DNA of 9,686 nucleotides from JAVBSX01 sp031549145 (lineage in GTDB: Bacteria > Planctomycetota > Planctomycetia > Pirellulales > Thermoguttaceae), in the NCBI GenBank assembly GCA_031549145.1, contig JAVBQI010000153.1, positions 1-9,686 on the forward strand. Direction: 5' to 3'. Position 1 is the first letter of the stretch, and each line of letters starts with the position of its first letter. Below, one piece after another: positions 1 through 7,078 of the stretch. Made by a program: the position numbers and the translations under genes. The notes beneath the pieces are model-generated. The model made no database searches, had not been told where the DNA came from, and saw nothing but the letters and a program-made list of their open reading frames with translations.

Positions 1-24
1 GATAAAAATTGATCGCGAAATTAT

Positions 25-50
25 CCCCCCGCGCTCACGCTTGGGGCTAG
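25..50. repeat. Short imperfect hairpin downstream of the rhamnosidase gene
   Basis: CCCC (27-30) and GCG (31-33) pair with CGC (38-40) and GGGG (43-46) around a CTCA loop, with two T bases bulged. The hairpin lies about 25 bases past the stop codon of the minus-strand GH78 gene. On that strand it is followed by an AT-rich stretch but no clean U-run, so it would be at best a weak terminator. It could instead be a copy of a dispersed palindromic repeat. The rest of bases 1-74 shows nothing recognisable. Confidence 0.25.
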
Positions 51-74
51 TATTGGAATTTTAAAATGGGCCGA

Positions 75-2738
75 TCAAGGCTCCCATTGCGCTTCGATTT
101 CGTAGGTCCCCCCGCCGAGGGTGAGCGGCGAGGGACCGACCGGCTTGCCGTTGAGCGTGATCGACCGCGGATTGGTCGTCGGTATCACGACCTCGGCCGT
201 CGTGTTCGCCGGAATCACACAGCGGTATAACAGCCGGGCGCCGTCGAGCTTCCAGGAACTTTCGACCCGGCCGTACACCGAATCGTAGTGTCCCTTGGCC
301 CAAGCAAGCGTTCCGACCGGTTGCGGGCTGAGCCGAAAGGTCGTCGCTTCCCCGGGCAGCCGCGTTTCAATGCCGAGAATCGTCCCGCTAAACCATTCCT
401 GAATGTGACCGAACATGCAATGGTTCATTGAACTGCCCGGCCCGTCCCAGGTTTCCGAGAGCGTTTTCATTCCCTTTTCCTTGAGCATGTAACCGTAACC
501 CGGCTTGTCGGTTCGATGTATCAGCTTCCAAAGCACATCATTCCGATCCCCGGCAACCAGGCTGCGGATCAGCCGCGGGAAAGAGACCTCGCCGACCGTC
601 GGTTTATAACGGTCCGATTCAATGCGGCCAACTAGCCGGTCGAGAATCTCGGGCTTCGCGTATCCGAACACGAAGAGCGTTTCCGCGAGAGCCGACTGCG
701 AGCCGGTCGCGACCTGCCCGGTCGTCGGATCGAGATACGCTTTCGAATAATCCCGGGCCGCCTCTTGAAACCAGGCTTCGAACATCGCTGCATCCTCGGC
801 CTTGCCGCACAGTTCGGCGATCATCTTCAGCTTCCGGAAATCGTCAATCGCGATCGCCGTCGCCGTCAACTCGCCCGGAGTGTGCTGGGAGTAACCGACA
901 TGTCCTTTTTCCTCCGACCAGTCGTACCAATCCCCCAGCCCGGCTTTGACCAGCCCTTGCTCGTTGCGGATCGAGCGCAGGTATTCGGCGTACCGTTTCA
1001 TGGTCGGGTACGATCGCCGCAAAATGTCCGTATCATCGTAATACCGATAAAGCAACCACGGAATCTGGACGCAAGCGCTCCCCCATTCCGGCGATTCGAA
1101 AAACCCTTGCGAAAAGCGGGTGTATTCCGGAGCGATGTCGGGGACGTGTCCGTTTTCAAGCTGCGATTCGCTCATGTCCCGGCATGTTTTGCGGTACAGA
1201 TTATGAACGTCGTATCGCGAAAGGATCGCCGGTCCCATCAAATGAGGTACTTCCAGCCAACCGAGTTTTTCCCGGTGTGGGCAGTCGGTCAACACGCTTT
1301 GCAGGTTGCTTCGGACCGAACGGTCGATCATCGCGTCGATCTCGTTGAAGAGCTCGTCGGAGCATTCGAACGATCCGATCCGCTCCGCCGAACTGGTCGT
1401 CAAATCGGCTTCGACGGAAACCAGCGTCGGCTTTTCGGCATCGGCCGCCGTCCGGTCCTCTTCCCGAACGGCCCCTTCGATGTAAAGAAACTGGAACCCG
1501 AAATACGTAAACTTCGGCAACAGCAATTCGTTCCCTTCGCCGCGCAGCGTCGTCGTGTAAGAGTGCCCGCCCCAGACACGATCGACGATCTCCGCTGTTT
1601 TGACCGTCGCCGTTTGTCCCGCTTTCCCTTGAAGCACGACCCGAGGCCGACCGGAAAAATTGTAGCCGAAATCGGCGATGTACCGACCGTCGGGCAACCG
1701 TTTGAGCGATTCCGGCCGCAACGTTTGGGCGACGACGACCGGCGGGGCTTCCTGATCGACGAGCGTACCGCCCGGGCCGTCGACGACTTTCGCCGATTGC
1801 CAATCCCCTTGGGCTTCGTCAAAACCCGGCTTGCCCCAGCCGGGCTGCTCGCGGCGCTCATCGACATCTTCCCCGCCGTAAACGCAGGAAAACGTGATCG
1901 GACCGAGCGTCCCCCGCCAACTCGCATCGGTGCAAATGCGCTGTTCGCTGCCGTCAGTGTACCGAACGTGCAACTGGGCGATCAGCTTCGGCAAGCCGAA
2001 CGAACCTTGAAACTTGACGTAACGTCCGCCGGGGACGTTGTGCATCCCGTTGCCGAGCAGCACGCCGAACACGTTTTCCCCCGGCCCGAGCCGGTCGGTC
2101 AGATCGTAAGAGGAATAAAGACAGCTCTTGCGGTAATTCGTCCAACCGGGGTCGATAAACCGGTCGCCGACCTTTTGGCCGTTGAGATGCAACTCGTAGT
2201 GCCCCAGCCCGCAAATGTGAACGGTCGCGTTTGCGACGGTCTTGTTCGGGTCGACCGCGAACGGCTTGCGAAAGATCGGCAACGGGTCGCGATCGGTCCG
2301 GTCGATCGTGATCCAACTCGCTTGCCAATCTTCCGGCTTGAGAATCCCGGTCGTCAAACTCGCCGGTTTTGTCAATTTCGCGGTCTCACCCCGGTTGTTC
2401 TCGATTTCGACGGTCCAAAAATATTTGCTCGACGAAGCCAATGCCTTTCCGGCATAAGGAATCTCGACGCAACGGCCGGATTCGACCCGGCCGGAATCCC
2501 AGAGCAGCGTTTGCGGCTCGAACCGATCCGAAGTGCCGAGGAGCAGCCGATACCGGCATTGCCGCGTTTCGGGGACCTGATCCGCGAGATTCCAACTGAA
2601 AACGAGCCGATCCGTTTCGACGCCGACCGCTTCGGGGCGGCCGTTGACCCGGGGATTGACGATTTCGGTCGCGGCAAAAAGCGGAGCGAGAAAAAACGCG
2701 ACTCCGAAAGCCGCAAAAAGCAATGTTGATTTCGACAT
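75..2738 (-). CDS. Secreted alpha-L-rhamnosidase, glycoside hydrolase family 78
   Basis: Predicted to release terminal alpha-L-rhamnose from plant pectin (rhamnogalacturonan) side chains, glycosides or similar polymers outside the cytoplasm. The start at 2738 gives 887 residues and puts a signal peptide first (hydrophobic residues 6-21, likely cut near LFA-A, 20-23); an in-frame ATG at 2774 would only add 12 unlikely residues. Domains in order: an Ig/FnIII-like N-domain (about 24-130); the rhamnosidase N-terminal lectin-like beta domain (about 155-330, with GLGHYELHLNG and GWTNY); a linking beta domain with DFGYNFSGR (356-364); the six-hairpin catalytic barrel (about 450-785); and a C-terminal beta domain (about 790-887). 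The GH78 motif TDCPHREKLGW covers 484-494: Asp485 and Glu490 match the substrate-binding Asp and general acid, and Glu762 in ETWDG is a candidate general base (inference). A third Asp found in some members is Val497 here. The family is certain; the exact substrate is not known. No good Shine-Dalgarno site is visible. Confidence 0.93.
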   Translation of the reverse strand: MSKSTLLFAAFGVAFFLAPLFAATEIVNPRVNGRPEAVGVETDRLVFSWNLADQVPETRQCRYRLLLGTSDRFEPQTLLWDSGRVESGRCVEIPYAGKALASSSKYFWTVEIENNRGETAKLTKPASLTTGILKPEDWQASWITIDRTDRDPLPIFRKPFAVDPNKTVANATVHICGLGHYELHLNGQKVGDRFIDPGWTNYRKSCLYSSYDLTDRLGPGENVFGVLLGNGMHNVPGGRYVKFQGSFGLPKLIAQLHVRYTDGSEQRICTDASWRGTLGPITFSCVYGGEDVDERREQPGWGKPGFDEAQGDWQSAKVVDGPGGTLVDQEAPPVVVAQTLRPESLKRLPDGRYIADFGYNFSGRPRVVLQGKAGQTATVKTAEIVDRVWGGHSYTTTLRGEGNELLLPKFTYFGFQFLYIEGAVREEDRTAADAEKPTLVSVEADLTTSSAERIGSFECSDELFNEIDAMIDRSVRSNLQSVLTDCPHREKLGWLEVPHLMGPAILSRYDVHNLYRKTCRDMSESQLENGHVPDIAPEYTRFSQGFFESPEWGSACVQIPWLLYRYYDDTDILRRSYPTMKRYAEYLRSIRNEQGLVKAGLGDWYDWSEEKGHVGYSQHTPGELTATAIAIDDFRKLKMIAELCGKAEDAAMFEAWFQEAARDYSKAYLDPTTGQVATGSQSALAETLFVFGYAKPEILDRLVGRIESDRYKPTVGEVSFPRLIRSLVAGDRNDVLWKLIHRTDKPGYGYMLKEKGMKTLSETWDGPGSSMNHCMFGHIQEWFSGTILGIETRLPGEATTFRLSPQPVGTLAWAKGHYDSVYGRVESSWKLDGARLLYRCVIPANTTAEVVIPTTNPRSITLNGKPVGPSPLTLGGGTYEIEAQWEP

Positions 2739-2854
2739 CGGTATCATTTTGGGAAATTTTGGGTAGTACATCAAATGTCAATTTTGTGAATTGGGCCGTT
2801 TAGCCGAGCGGCGCAGATGCCGACTTTAGGAACCGTATCAGAATAACTTTTACA

Positions 2855-2860
2855 ATTATA
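2855..2860 (-). promoter_or_regulatory. Possible -10 box for the rhamnosidase gene
   Basis: Read on the minus strand this is a perfect TATAAT, about 117 bases before the chosen GH78 start, in an AT-rich stretch. No convincing -35 hexamer lies 16-18 bases upstream of it, so the call rests on the -10 alone. If it is used, GH78 has its own promoter and a leader of roughly 110 bases, and does not depend on read-through from the VWA gene. Confidence 0.33.
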
Positions 2861-2886
2861 CAAAAAGTCGAACATTGTATTGTTTG

Positions 2887-2978
2887 TTTTTAAACACGGA
2901 ACACACGGAAAGACGGAAAAACACGGAATTTTTCACTTCCGTTTATTCCGTTATTCCGCGTATTCCGTAGTTAAAAAA
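2887..2978. repeat. Palindromic array of four CGGAA and four TTCCG units
   Basis: Four CGGAA units (2897, 2906, 2914, 2924, mostly inside ACACGGAA) are mirrored by four TTCCG units (2937, 2946, 2954, 2963). Spacing is 9, 8 and 10 bases on the left and 9, 8 and 9 on the right, with T5-AAA on the left edge and TTAAAAAA on the right. Together they form an imperfect inverted repeat of about 90 bases around an 8-base centre. It fills most of the gap between the VWA and GH78 genes, both on the minus strand, and could fold into a long hairpin that ends VWA transcription. Its style fits a dispersed non-coding repeat, but only one copy is in the window. The rest of the 2739-3042 gap holds only the -10 box. 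Confidence 0.75.
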
Positions 2979-3042
2979 TGTGCGATTGTAAAGGTTGTTT
3001 GTTACAGATACTAAGCGTGGTCGAGTCGTAGCGCAACCCATC

Positions 3043-5400
3043 TCATTTCGCAGGCGGCAGCAATCGGCCGGCCAAAAACAACTCGGAAGCGAGCAACAGA
3101 ATCACAACGAACAAAAGCCAATCGTCGAGCGAGCGGGCGCTCTCGAATTCCGAGGCGGTCCCGAACCGGGCCGAATCTTCGACGCTGAGCCCGAGCGGGC
3201 GGAGCGTTTCGGACAAGGACGTTCGTTCCCGAATTGCGAGGTTCCCTTCCGCGAAGTCGACGTTGACCGCGAACAGCCGCGATTCGTCGTTCCCTTCGGC
3301 TCCGCGACGAGTCAACAACGCTTCGTAAAACCCGCTCCGGCCGGTCGACTCGAACCGAACGACGTTCCGGCCCGAAGCATTCGGCCGCGATTCCGCGACG
3401 ATCGGGCTCGCGAGATTCGAAGCGACGGCGGGCGAAACGGCGACAACCGGCTCCGAGCGATCCTGATCCGACGTCGGTTCCGCGACCGGCTCACGGACCG
3501 GCGGCACGATCCGGACGGCGTTTTCGTACCGGTTCGGGTCGAATTCGAACTCGATCGGCTGATCGACCTGTCCCGGTTGTTGCTCCCCGCGATTTCGTGA
3601 AAGGTAGGCGACCATCTCCAACATCGTGATCACGAAACTCGGGTTGCCTCGGGCCCAATCGTTCCAAACCGGGGCCGCCGTCGTCAAAAACGCGAGCGTC
3701 CGGCCCCGACCGAATTCCTTTTCGAGAATGAGCGGAGCCCCGTTGCGTAAGGTCCCCAAGGTTTTCGTCGGGGCGTTTTTCGAATCGGCCGAACCGCTCT
3801 CGGCAGCGGCGGTTGTCGTAGGTTCGACGGAAAAATAACGTTCGATTCTCACCGTGCTGAGAAGCGGGGAACCGTTCTTTTCGAAGATGCGAAACATCGG
3901 ATGCTCGGCGAGCGTCCAATCGGGCCGGCGGGTCAAATAATCGGGCAGCAGCGTCTCCTGCTTGAAAAGCGCGACCGGAAAACATCCTTCCCCTTTGCGA
4001 TACAGTTTCTCGTTGACGAATATCGGCTCGGTGTCCGGCCCGCAGAAAAAGGCCCCGCCGCCGCCGCTTGCGAGAAACGACTCCAAACTCCGGACGGCCG
4101 AAAGTTCCAAGGCCGGAATGTCGAGCAGGACGGCGACGTCGAACCGCTCCAAAGGATGGGAACTCAAAAAGGAAGGAGGCTCCGTTTGAACCCGAACGCC
4201 CGTCCGGACCCCTTCGGGGGCGATCGCGGTCCGGAGGTACACCGCCCCGGAATCTTCCGAATCGACCTCCGGCTCGTTGCGTCGCAAGAGCGATTCGGCC
4301 TGGTCCGGAGCCGACCGAACGTGCTCATCGGGAACGATCAGAAGGACGGCGATCTCCTGCGGAACATCCAAAACCAGCGAATACCGGTTGTCGGCGGCAA
4401 CCGCGTCCGGTTCGAGTTGCAATTGAACCTTGTGCGCCCCGCCGCCGGACACCCGGATCGGAAAGCGGACCGTCGCCTCTTTTTCGGAAGCGATGATCGG
4501 AATGTTTTGGCTCGAATGCGACCGACCGTCGAGCCCGACGCCGAGCCGGACGTTTTCGACCGCTCGGGAACCGAAATTGACGACCGTCGCTTCGAGCAGG
4601 ATCGGCACTTCGGCGGCGTGTATCCCCTCGACGGTTTTGACCTGCCGGATTGCGAGGTTGGGATGCTGCGAATCGACGGTCCGGATCAAGCGGATCGCGG
4701 CCCCTTGGTTTTTGATCTGGGCCAACAACTTCGCGAGCGGCTCGGTCTGCTCCCAATCGCGAAGCCGGAAATCGGACACCAGATCGACGACGCAGCGGTA
4801 CTTGCCCGTCAATTCCGGGAGCTGGGCGACGGTCGCGGCCAATGCCTCTTCGGGACTCGCGGAGCTTTCGGAAGGCTCCAGCATTCGGACCCGCTCTCGG
4901 GCAAGCTGTGCCCCGGTCTCATCGAGCAAGAATTCCTCGAAATCGGCGGCCTTCCCGCTTTCAACCGCTTTCGCCTGGGAAAATCGGATGAGCGAGAACC
5001 GCTCCCGGCCGGAGCGAGCCTGCTGTTCGAGAATTTTTTCGACGGTCGCAAGCGCATCGTCGAACACCGTATCCCCGGCAACCCGATCACTCATCGAAAA
5101 GCTGTCGTCGAGCAAAATCAGGTGCAACCGCGACCGCTCTCCGCCGAACATCCCGGCGATCGGGCCGTATAGCCGGGGCTGGGCGAGCATCAGGACGATC
5201 GCAAGGACCGCGAACACCCGCAGCAACAGGAGCAGAAGTTGTTGCAAAAAAACCCGGGTCCGAGATTTTTTGTAGCCGGCGAGCAGGAATTCGAACGCCG
5301 CCCATTCGACGCGCTGATGCCGGAACATGTTGATCAAATGAATCAACACAACCACGGCCGCGACCGGCAAAGCCCAAAGAAGTGCGGGATAGGCGAACAT
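3043..5400 (-). CDS. BatA-type membrane protein with a von Willebrand factor A domain
   Basis: A 785-residue inner-membrane protein of the BatA/aerotolerance-related group; no biochemical role is established for this type. The start at 5400 is preferred because it opens directly with the typical BatA N-terminus (MFAYPALLWALP) and because the upstream in-frame ATG at 5457 lies inside a palindromic repeat. Membrane helix 1 spans about 4-23, then a conserved loop (about 24-54) and helix 2 (about 55-75). A VWA domain begins near 90 with the metal-binding DxSxS pattern at Asp98, Ser100 and Ser102. A middle beta-rich stretch is followed by a class I glutamine-amidotransferase-like segment (about 418-460, FLASGGGGAFFCGPD) that shows no clear catalytic triad. 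A last helix lies at about 760-780. VWA proteins of this kind often sit beside a MoxR ATPase and a DUF58 gene; neither is here. The upstream neighbour is divergent, so it appears to be transcribed alone. Confidence 0.88.
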   Translation of the reverse strand: MFAYPALLWALPVAAVVVLIHLINMFRHQRVEWAAFEFLLAGYKKSRTRVFLQQLLLLLLRVFAVLAIVLMLAQPRLYGPIAGMFGGERSRLHLILLDDSFSMSDRVAGDTVFDDALATVEKILEQQARSGRERFSLIRFSQAKAVESGKAADFEEFLLDETGAQLARERVRMLEPSESSASPEEALAATVAQLPELTGKYRCVVDLVSDFRLRDWEQTEPLAKLLAQIKNQGAAIRLIRTVDSQHPNLAIRQVKTVEGIHAAEVPILLEATVVNFGSRAVENVRLGVGLDGRSHSSQNIPIIASEKEATVRFPIRVSGGGAHKVQLQLEPDAVAADNRYSLVLDVPQEIAVLLIVPDEHVRSAPDQAESLLRRNEPEVDSEDSGAVYLRTAIAPEGVRTGVRVQTEPPSFLSSHPLERFDVAVLLDIPALELSAVRSLESFLASGGGGAFFCGPDTEPIFVNEKLYRKGEGCFPVALFKQETLLPDYLTRRPDWTLAEHPMFRIFEKNGSPLLSTVRIERYFSVEPTTTAAAESGSADSKNAPTKTLGTLRNGAPLILEKEFGRGRTLAFLTTAAPVWNDWARGNPSFVITMLEMVAYLSRNRGEQQPGQVDQPIEFEFDPNRYENAVRIVPPVREPVAEPTSDQDRSEPVVAVSPAVASNLASPIVAESRPNASGRNVVRFESTGRSGFYEALLTRRGAEGNDESRLFAVNVDFAEGNLAIRERTSLSETLRPLGLSVEDSARFGTASEFESARSLDDWLLFVVILLLASELFLAGRLLPPAK

Positions 5401-5451
5401 CGGTGAGGTGAAAGGGGGAGTGTGCTTTACAATAATTTTGATCTGACTGAC

Positions 5452-5523
5452 CGTCATCCCCGCGCAGGCGGGGATCCAGAGATTACGGTTTCCCTCTGGA
5501 CCCCCGCCTGCGCGGGGGTGACG
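5452..5523. repeat. 72-base palindromic repeat made of two nested hairpins
   Basis: Arms 5452-5481 and 5494-5523 are inverted copies matching at 28 of 30 positions around a 12-base loop. Each arm is itself a hairpin: ATCCCCGC/GCGGGGAT with a GCAG loop (5456-5475), and ACCCCCGC/GCGGGGGT with a CTGC loop (5500-5519). The element can therefore form one long cruciform or two short hairpins. The two mismatches between arms are exactly the bases that pair inside the small hairpins (T5457-A5474 versus C5501-G5518). It resembles widespread REP-like repeats with a GTCAT-CCCGC...GCGGG core (from memory). It lies in the 346-base divergent gap upstream of the VWA and DUF2089 genes; no transposase is nearby. 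Bases 5524-5660 show nothing clear beyond a weak minus-strand GATAAT at 5535-5540. Confidence 0.85.
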
Positions 5524-5661
5524 AAGGTCATTGCATTATCTTTGTACGATGCCAACCGTTTCATTTTAAGAATCGCGAAGAGCGGGAACAATCCCCTCGA
5601 ACCGATTCCTCAAGTTCGTTTCTCAATCGCCAAGAAATTTTTAATTTTATTAAAACAAATA

Positions 5662-5689
5662 TTGACATTATTTATTTTTTAATTAAAAT
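5662..5689 (+). promoter_or_regulatory. Sigma70-like promoter for the DUF2089/membrane-protein operon
   Basis: A perfect TTGACA (5662-5667) and TAAAAT (5684-5689, five of six to consensus) are separated by 16 bases in a strongly AT-rich tract. Transcription would start near 5696, giving a leader of about 50 bases before the ATG at 5747. This is the best promoter match in the window. No operator-like palindrome is obvious beside it. Confidence 0.6.
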
Positions 5690-5746
5690 GCACTTTAATG
5701 ATCTGCAAATTCCCGACAACAACTTTTTCAACACTCCCATGATCGG

Positions 5747-6058
5747 ATGAGCTCAGAACCCCAATTTCCGGCTTGGCTTGCCGGAATGAACGAGGAAGAC
5801 CTCGGCTTTATCCGGCGTTTTCTTTTGTCGTCCGGCTCCTTGAAGCAAATGGCCGAGGAGTACGGCATCAGCTATCCGACGGTCCGGCTGCGGCTCGACC
5901 GGTTGATCGAAAAGATCAAGCTGTATGAAAAGCATGTCAAAAAAGACCGTTTCGAGACCCTGCTGCGAACGGCCCACATCGACGGCAAAATCGACCTCCC
6001 GACCTTGACGACATTCTTGACCGCCTACAGAAAGGAACGCGACCATGAGAACCAATAA
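5747..6058 (+). CDS. DUF2089-type small helix-turn-helix protein
   Basis: A 103-residue cytoplasmic protein that looks like a small transcription regulator of the DUF2089 type. The N-terminal pattern PAWLAGMNEEDLGFIRRFLLSSGSL (positions 8-32, given here only as landmarks: Pro8, Trp10, Glu17-Asp18, Phe21) leads into a helix-turn-helix at about 29-56 with the signature ISYPTVRLRLDRLI. A short helical module follows (about 66-96, FETLLRTAHIDGKIDLPTL). The start at 5747 keeps the conserved PxWL lead-in; the internal Met14 would remove it. No clear Shine-Dalgarno site precedes the ATG. The gene sits behind a strong promoter, and its last 14 bases overlap the next gene, so the two are very likely co-transcribed and may be translationally coupled. 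Its DNA target and any ligand are unknown; autoregulation or control of the partner is plausible but not shown by sequence. Confidence 0.82.
   Translation: MSSEPQFPAWLAGMNEEDLGFIRRFLLSSGSLKQMAEEYGISYPTVRLRLDRLIEKIKLYEKHVKKDRFETLLRTAHIDGKIDLPTLTTFLTAYRKERDHENQ
6029..6036 (+). promoter_or_regulatory. Shine-Dalgarno site for the overlapping membrane-protein gene
   Basis: AGAAAGGA ends 8 bases before the ATG at 6045, inside the coding sequence of the upstream DUF2089-type gene. It fixes the start of the second gene and is the only clear ribosome binding site in the window. Confidence 0.6.
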
Positions 6059-6839
6059 TTTTTTCGCCGCGGTGTTTTGCTTGTTGGTGCCGGCTTGCGT
6101 TTTCGCCGATCTGCCAATAATATTTGACTTGAAAAAAGCTGAAAACGAGGAATCGATTTCGAAAACGGTTCATATCGCAACCTTTCCCTCTATGCGAAGA
6201 AGCGCGCCCTACTCGATTAGCGGCCAATATCGCTGCGAAAATGTCGAAGGAAAAGCTCATCTTGAAGCCTGGGCCGTTTATCCCGATGGGGCTCGCAAGC
6301 AACTCAGCGACGGGCCGATGATTTACGTCTTGCCGCCGGAAATCACGGGGACTTCCGATTGGCGGGATTTCGAGTTTCCCTTCAATTTTGTTGTCGCAAT
6401 ACCGGAATCGGTGTCGCTGGAAATCAACGTCGTGATGCCCGGAAAGGGAAAGATCGAATTGTCCGGGCTCAGGCTTTCGGATCGCGGAGTCCCGGCAGGT
6501 CAATGGTTCGATGGTCGTACAAGCGGCGTTATCGGGGGCGTCTTGGGCGCGATTGGGGGAATTTATGGTGGTGTCATCGGCTGTCTCTGCGGTTTTTTGG
6601 CCCCGAGAGGCAAAGGAAAACGCTGGATTAAAGGGCTTTTTCTGTCCGGCATCATTTTCGCAATCGTATATCTGATATTCGGCATTTGTGCATTGATTCT
6701 CGGACAGCCCTATCATGTGTGGTATCCGTTCGTGTTAGTCGGCGGAATCATGTGCTTTGTGATGTCAATGACCTTTCCGCAAATCAATCGAGTCTACGCT
6801 CAAGCGGAACTTCGCAAGATGCAAGCCCTTGACACTTAG
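6045..6839 (+). CDS. Exported beta-domain membrane protein with glycine-zipper helix, partner of DUF2089-type gene
   Basis: A 264-residue protein of unknown function. A signal peptide (about 1-21, cut likely after VFA) exports a beta-rich domain (about 22-145) whose GTSDWRDFEFPF stretch and closing KGKIELSGLRL pattern recall carbohydrate-binding jelly-roll folds; this is a resemblance only. A glycine-rich helix follows (about 160-186) with spaced glycines like a glycine zipper, then a basic loop RGKGKRWIKG (188-197), helix 2 (about 197-220), helix 3 (about 225-243) and a short charged tail ending LRKMQALDT. The basic loop fits the positive-inside rule: beta domain outside, loop and tail in the cytoplasm. 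The start at 6045 is supported by a Shine-Dalgarno site and signal peptide. It overlaps the DUF2089-type gene by 14 bases. From memory, similar pairs with the same C-terminal tail occur in other Planctomycetota. The arrangement suggests an envelope component or sensor made together with its regulator. Confidence 0.78.
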   Translation: MRTNNFFAAVFCLLVPACVFADLPIIFDLKKAENEESISKTVHIATFPSMRRSAPYSISGQYRCENVEGKAHLEAWAVYPDGARKQLSDGPMIYVLPPEITGTSDWRDFEFPFNFVVAIPESVSLEINVVMPGKGKIELSGLRLSDRGVPAGQWFDGRTSGVIGGVLGAIGGIYGGVIGCLCGFLAPRGKGKRWIKGLFLSGIIFAIVYLIFGICALILGQPYHVWYPFVLVGGIMCFVMSMTFPQINRVYAQAELRKMQALDT

Positions 6840-6917
6840 CATCGGACGATTCCGGTTTTCAGAAAAGATTTCGAATCGGGCTGCTGTTTGTGGTGGGCGA
6901 TTCATTACTCGCACATC

Positions 6918-6947
6918 TTGCATCCGGGCATCTTGATCGATTATATT
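6918..6947 (+). promoter_or_regulatory. Weak candidate promoter upstream of the GH32 gene
   Basis: TTGCAT (6918-6923) and TATATT (6942-6947) are 18 bases apart in the 239-base gap before GH32; the -35 is poor and the -10 matches five of six. The same gap has an 8-base inverted repeat, GAATGCGG (7002-7009) with CCGCATTC (7044-7051), enclosing an A-rich loop. Either could be chance. GH32 may instead be read through from the operon upstream. Confidence 0.2.
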
Positions 6948-7078
6948 GGCGTGTTGGCAACGTGCCGTTTTTTGTGGGCCGGGGCTCTCTCGAAAATTGA
7001 AGAATGCGGAGTACCGGCTAAAAAAAATAAACGGCTCAATATGCCGCATTCCAATTCCGCAACTTTACCGAATCGACC

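Noticed and set aside
765..2729. A 654-codon frame antisense to the rhamnosidase gene, and similar long antisense frames in the VWA gene (3901-5172) and GH32 gene (7085-8884)
   Set aside because: These come from codon bias: the real genes rarely use codons that read as stops on the other strand. The antisense products are Arg/Pro-rich and lack domains, whereas the sense frames carry complete family motifs.
2887..2978. CRISPR array reading of the CGGAA repeats
   Set aside because: Units are 5-8 bases at 8-10 base spacing and inverted across the centre; there are no 25-40 base repeats, no spacers and no cas genes.
2995..3600. A 201-codon plus-strand frame over the VWA gene's 3' end
   Set aside because: Antisense shadow of the VWA C-terminal region, with Arg-rich composition and no domain.
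5422..5682. An 86-residue plus-strand reading frame beginning with the palindromic repeat
   Set aside because: Its first third is only the translation of the hairpin repeat (RHPRAGGDPE...), a known source of false proteins; the rest is low-complexity AT-rich sequence overlapping the operon promoter.
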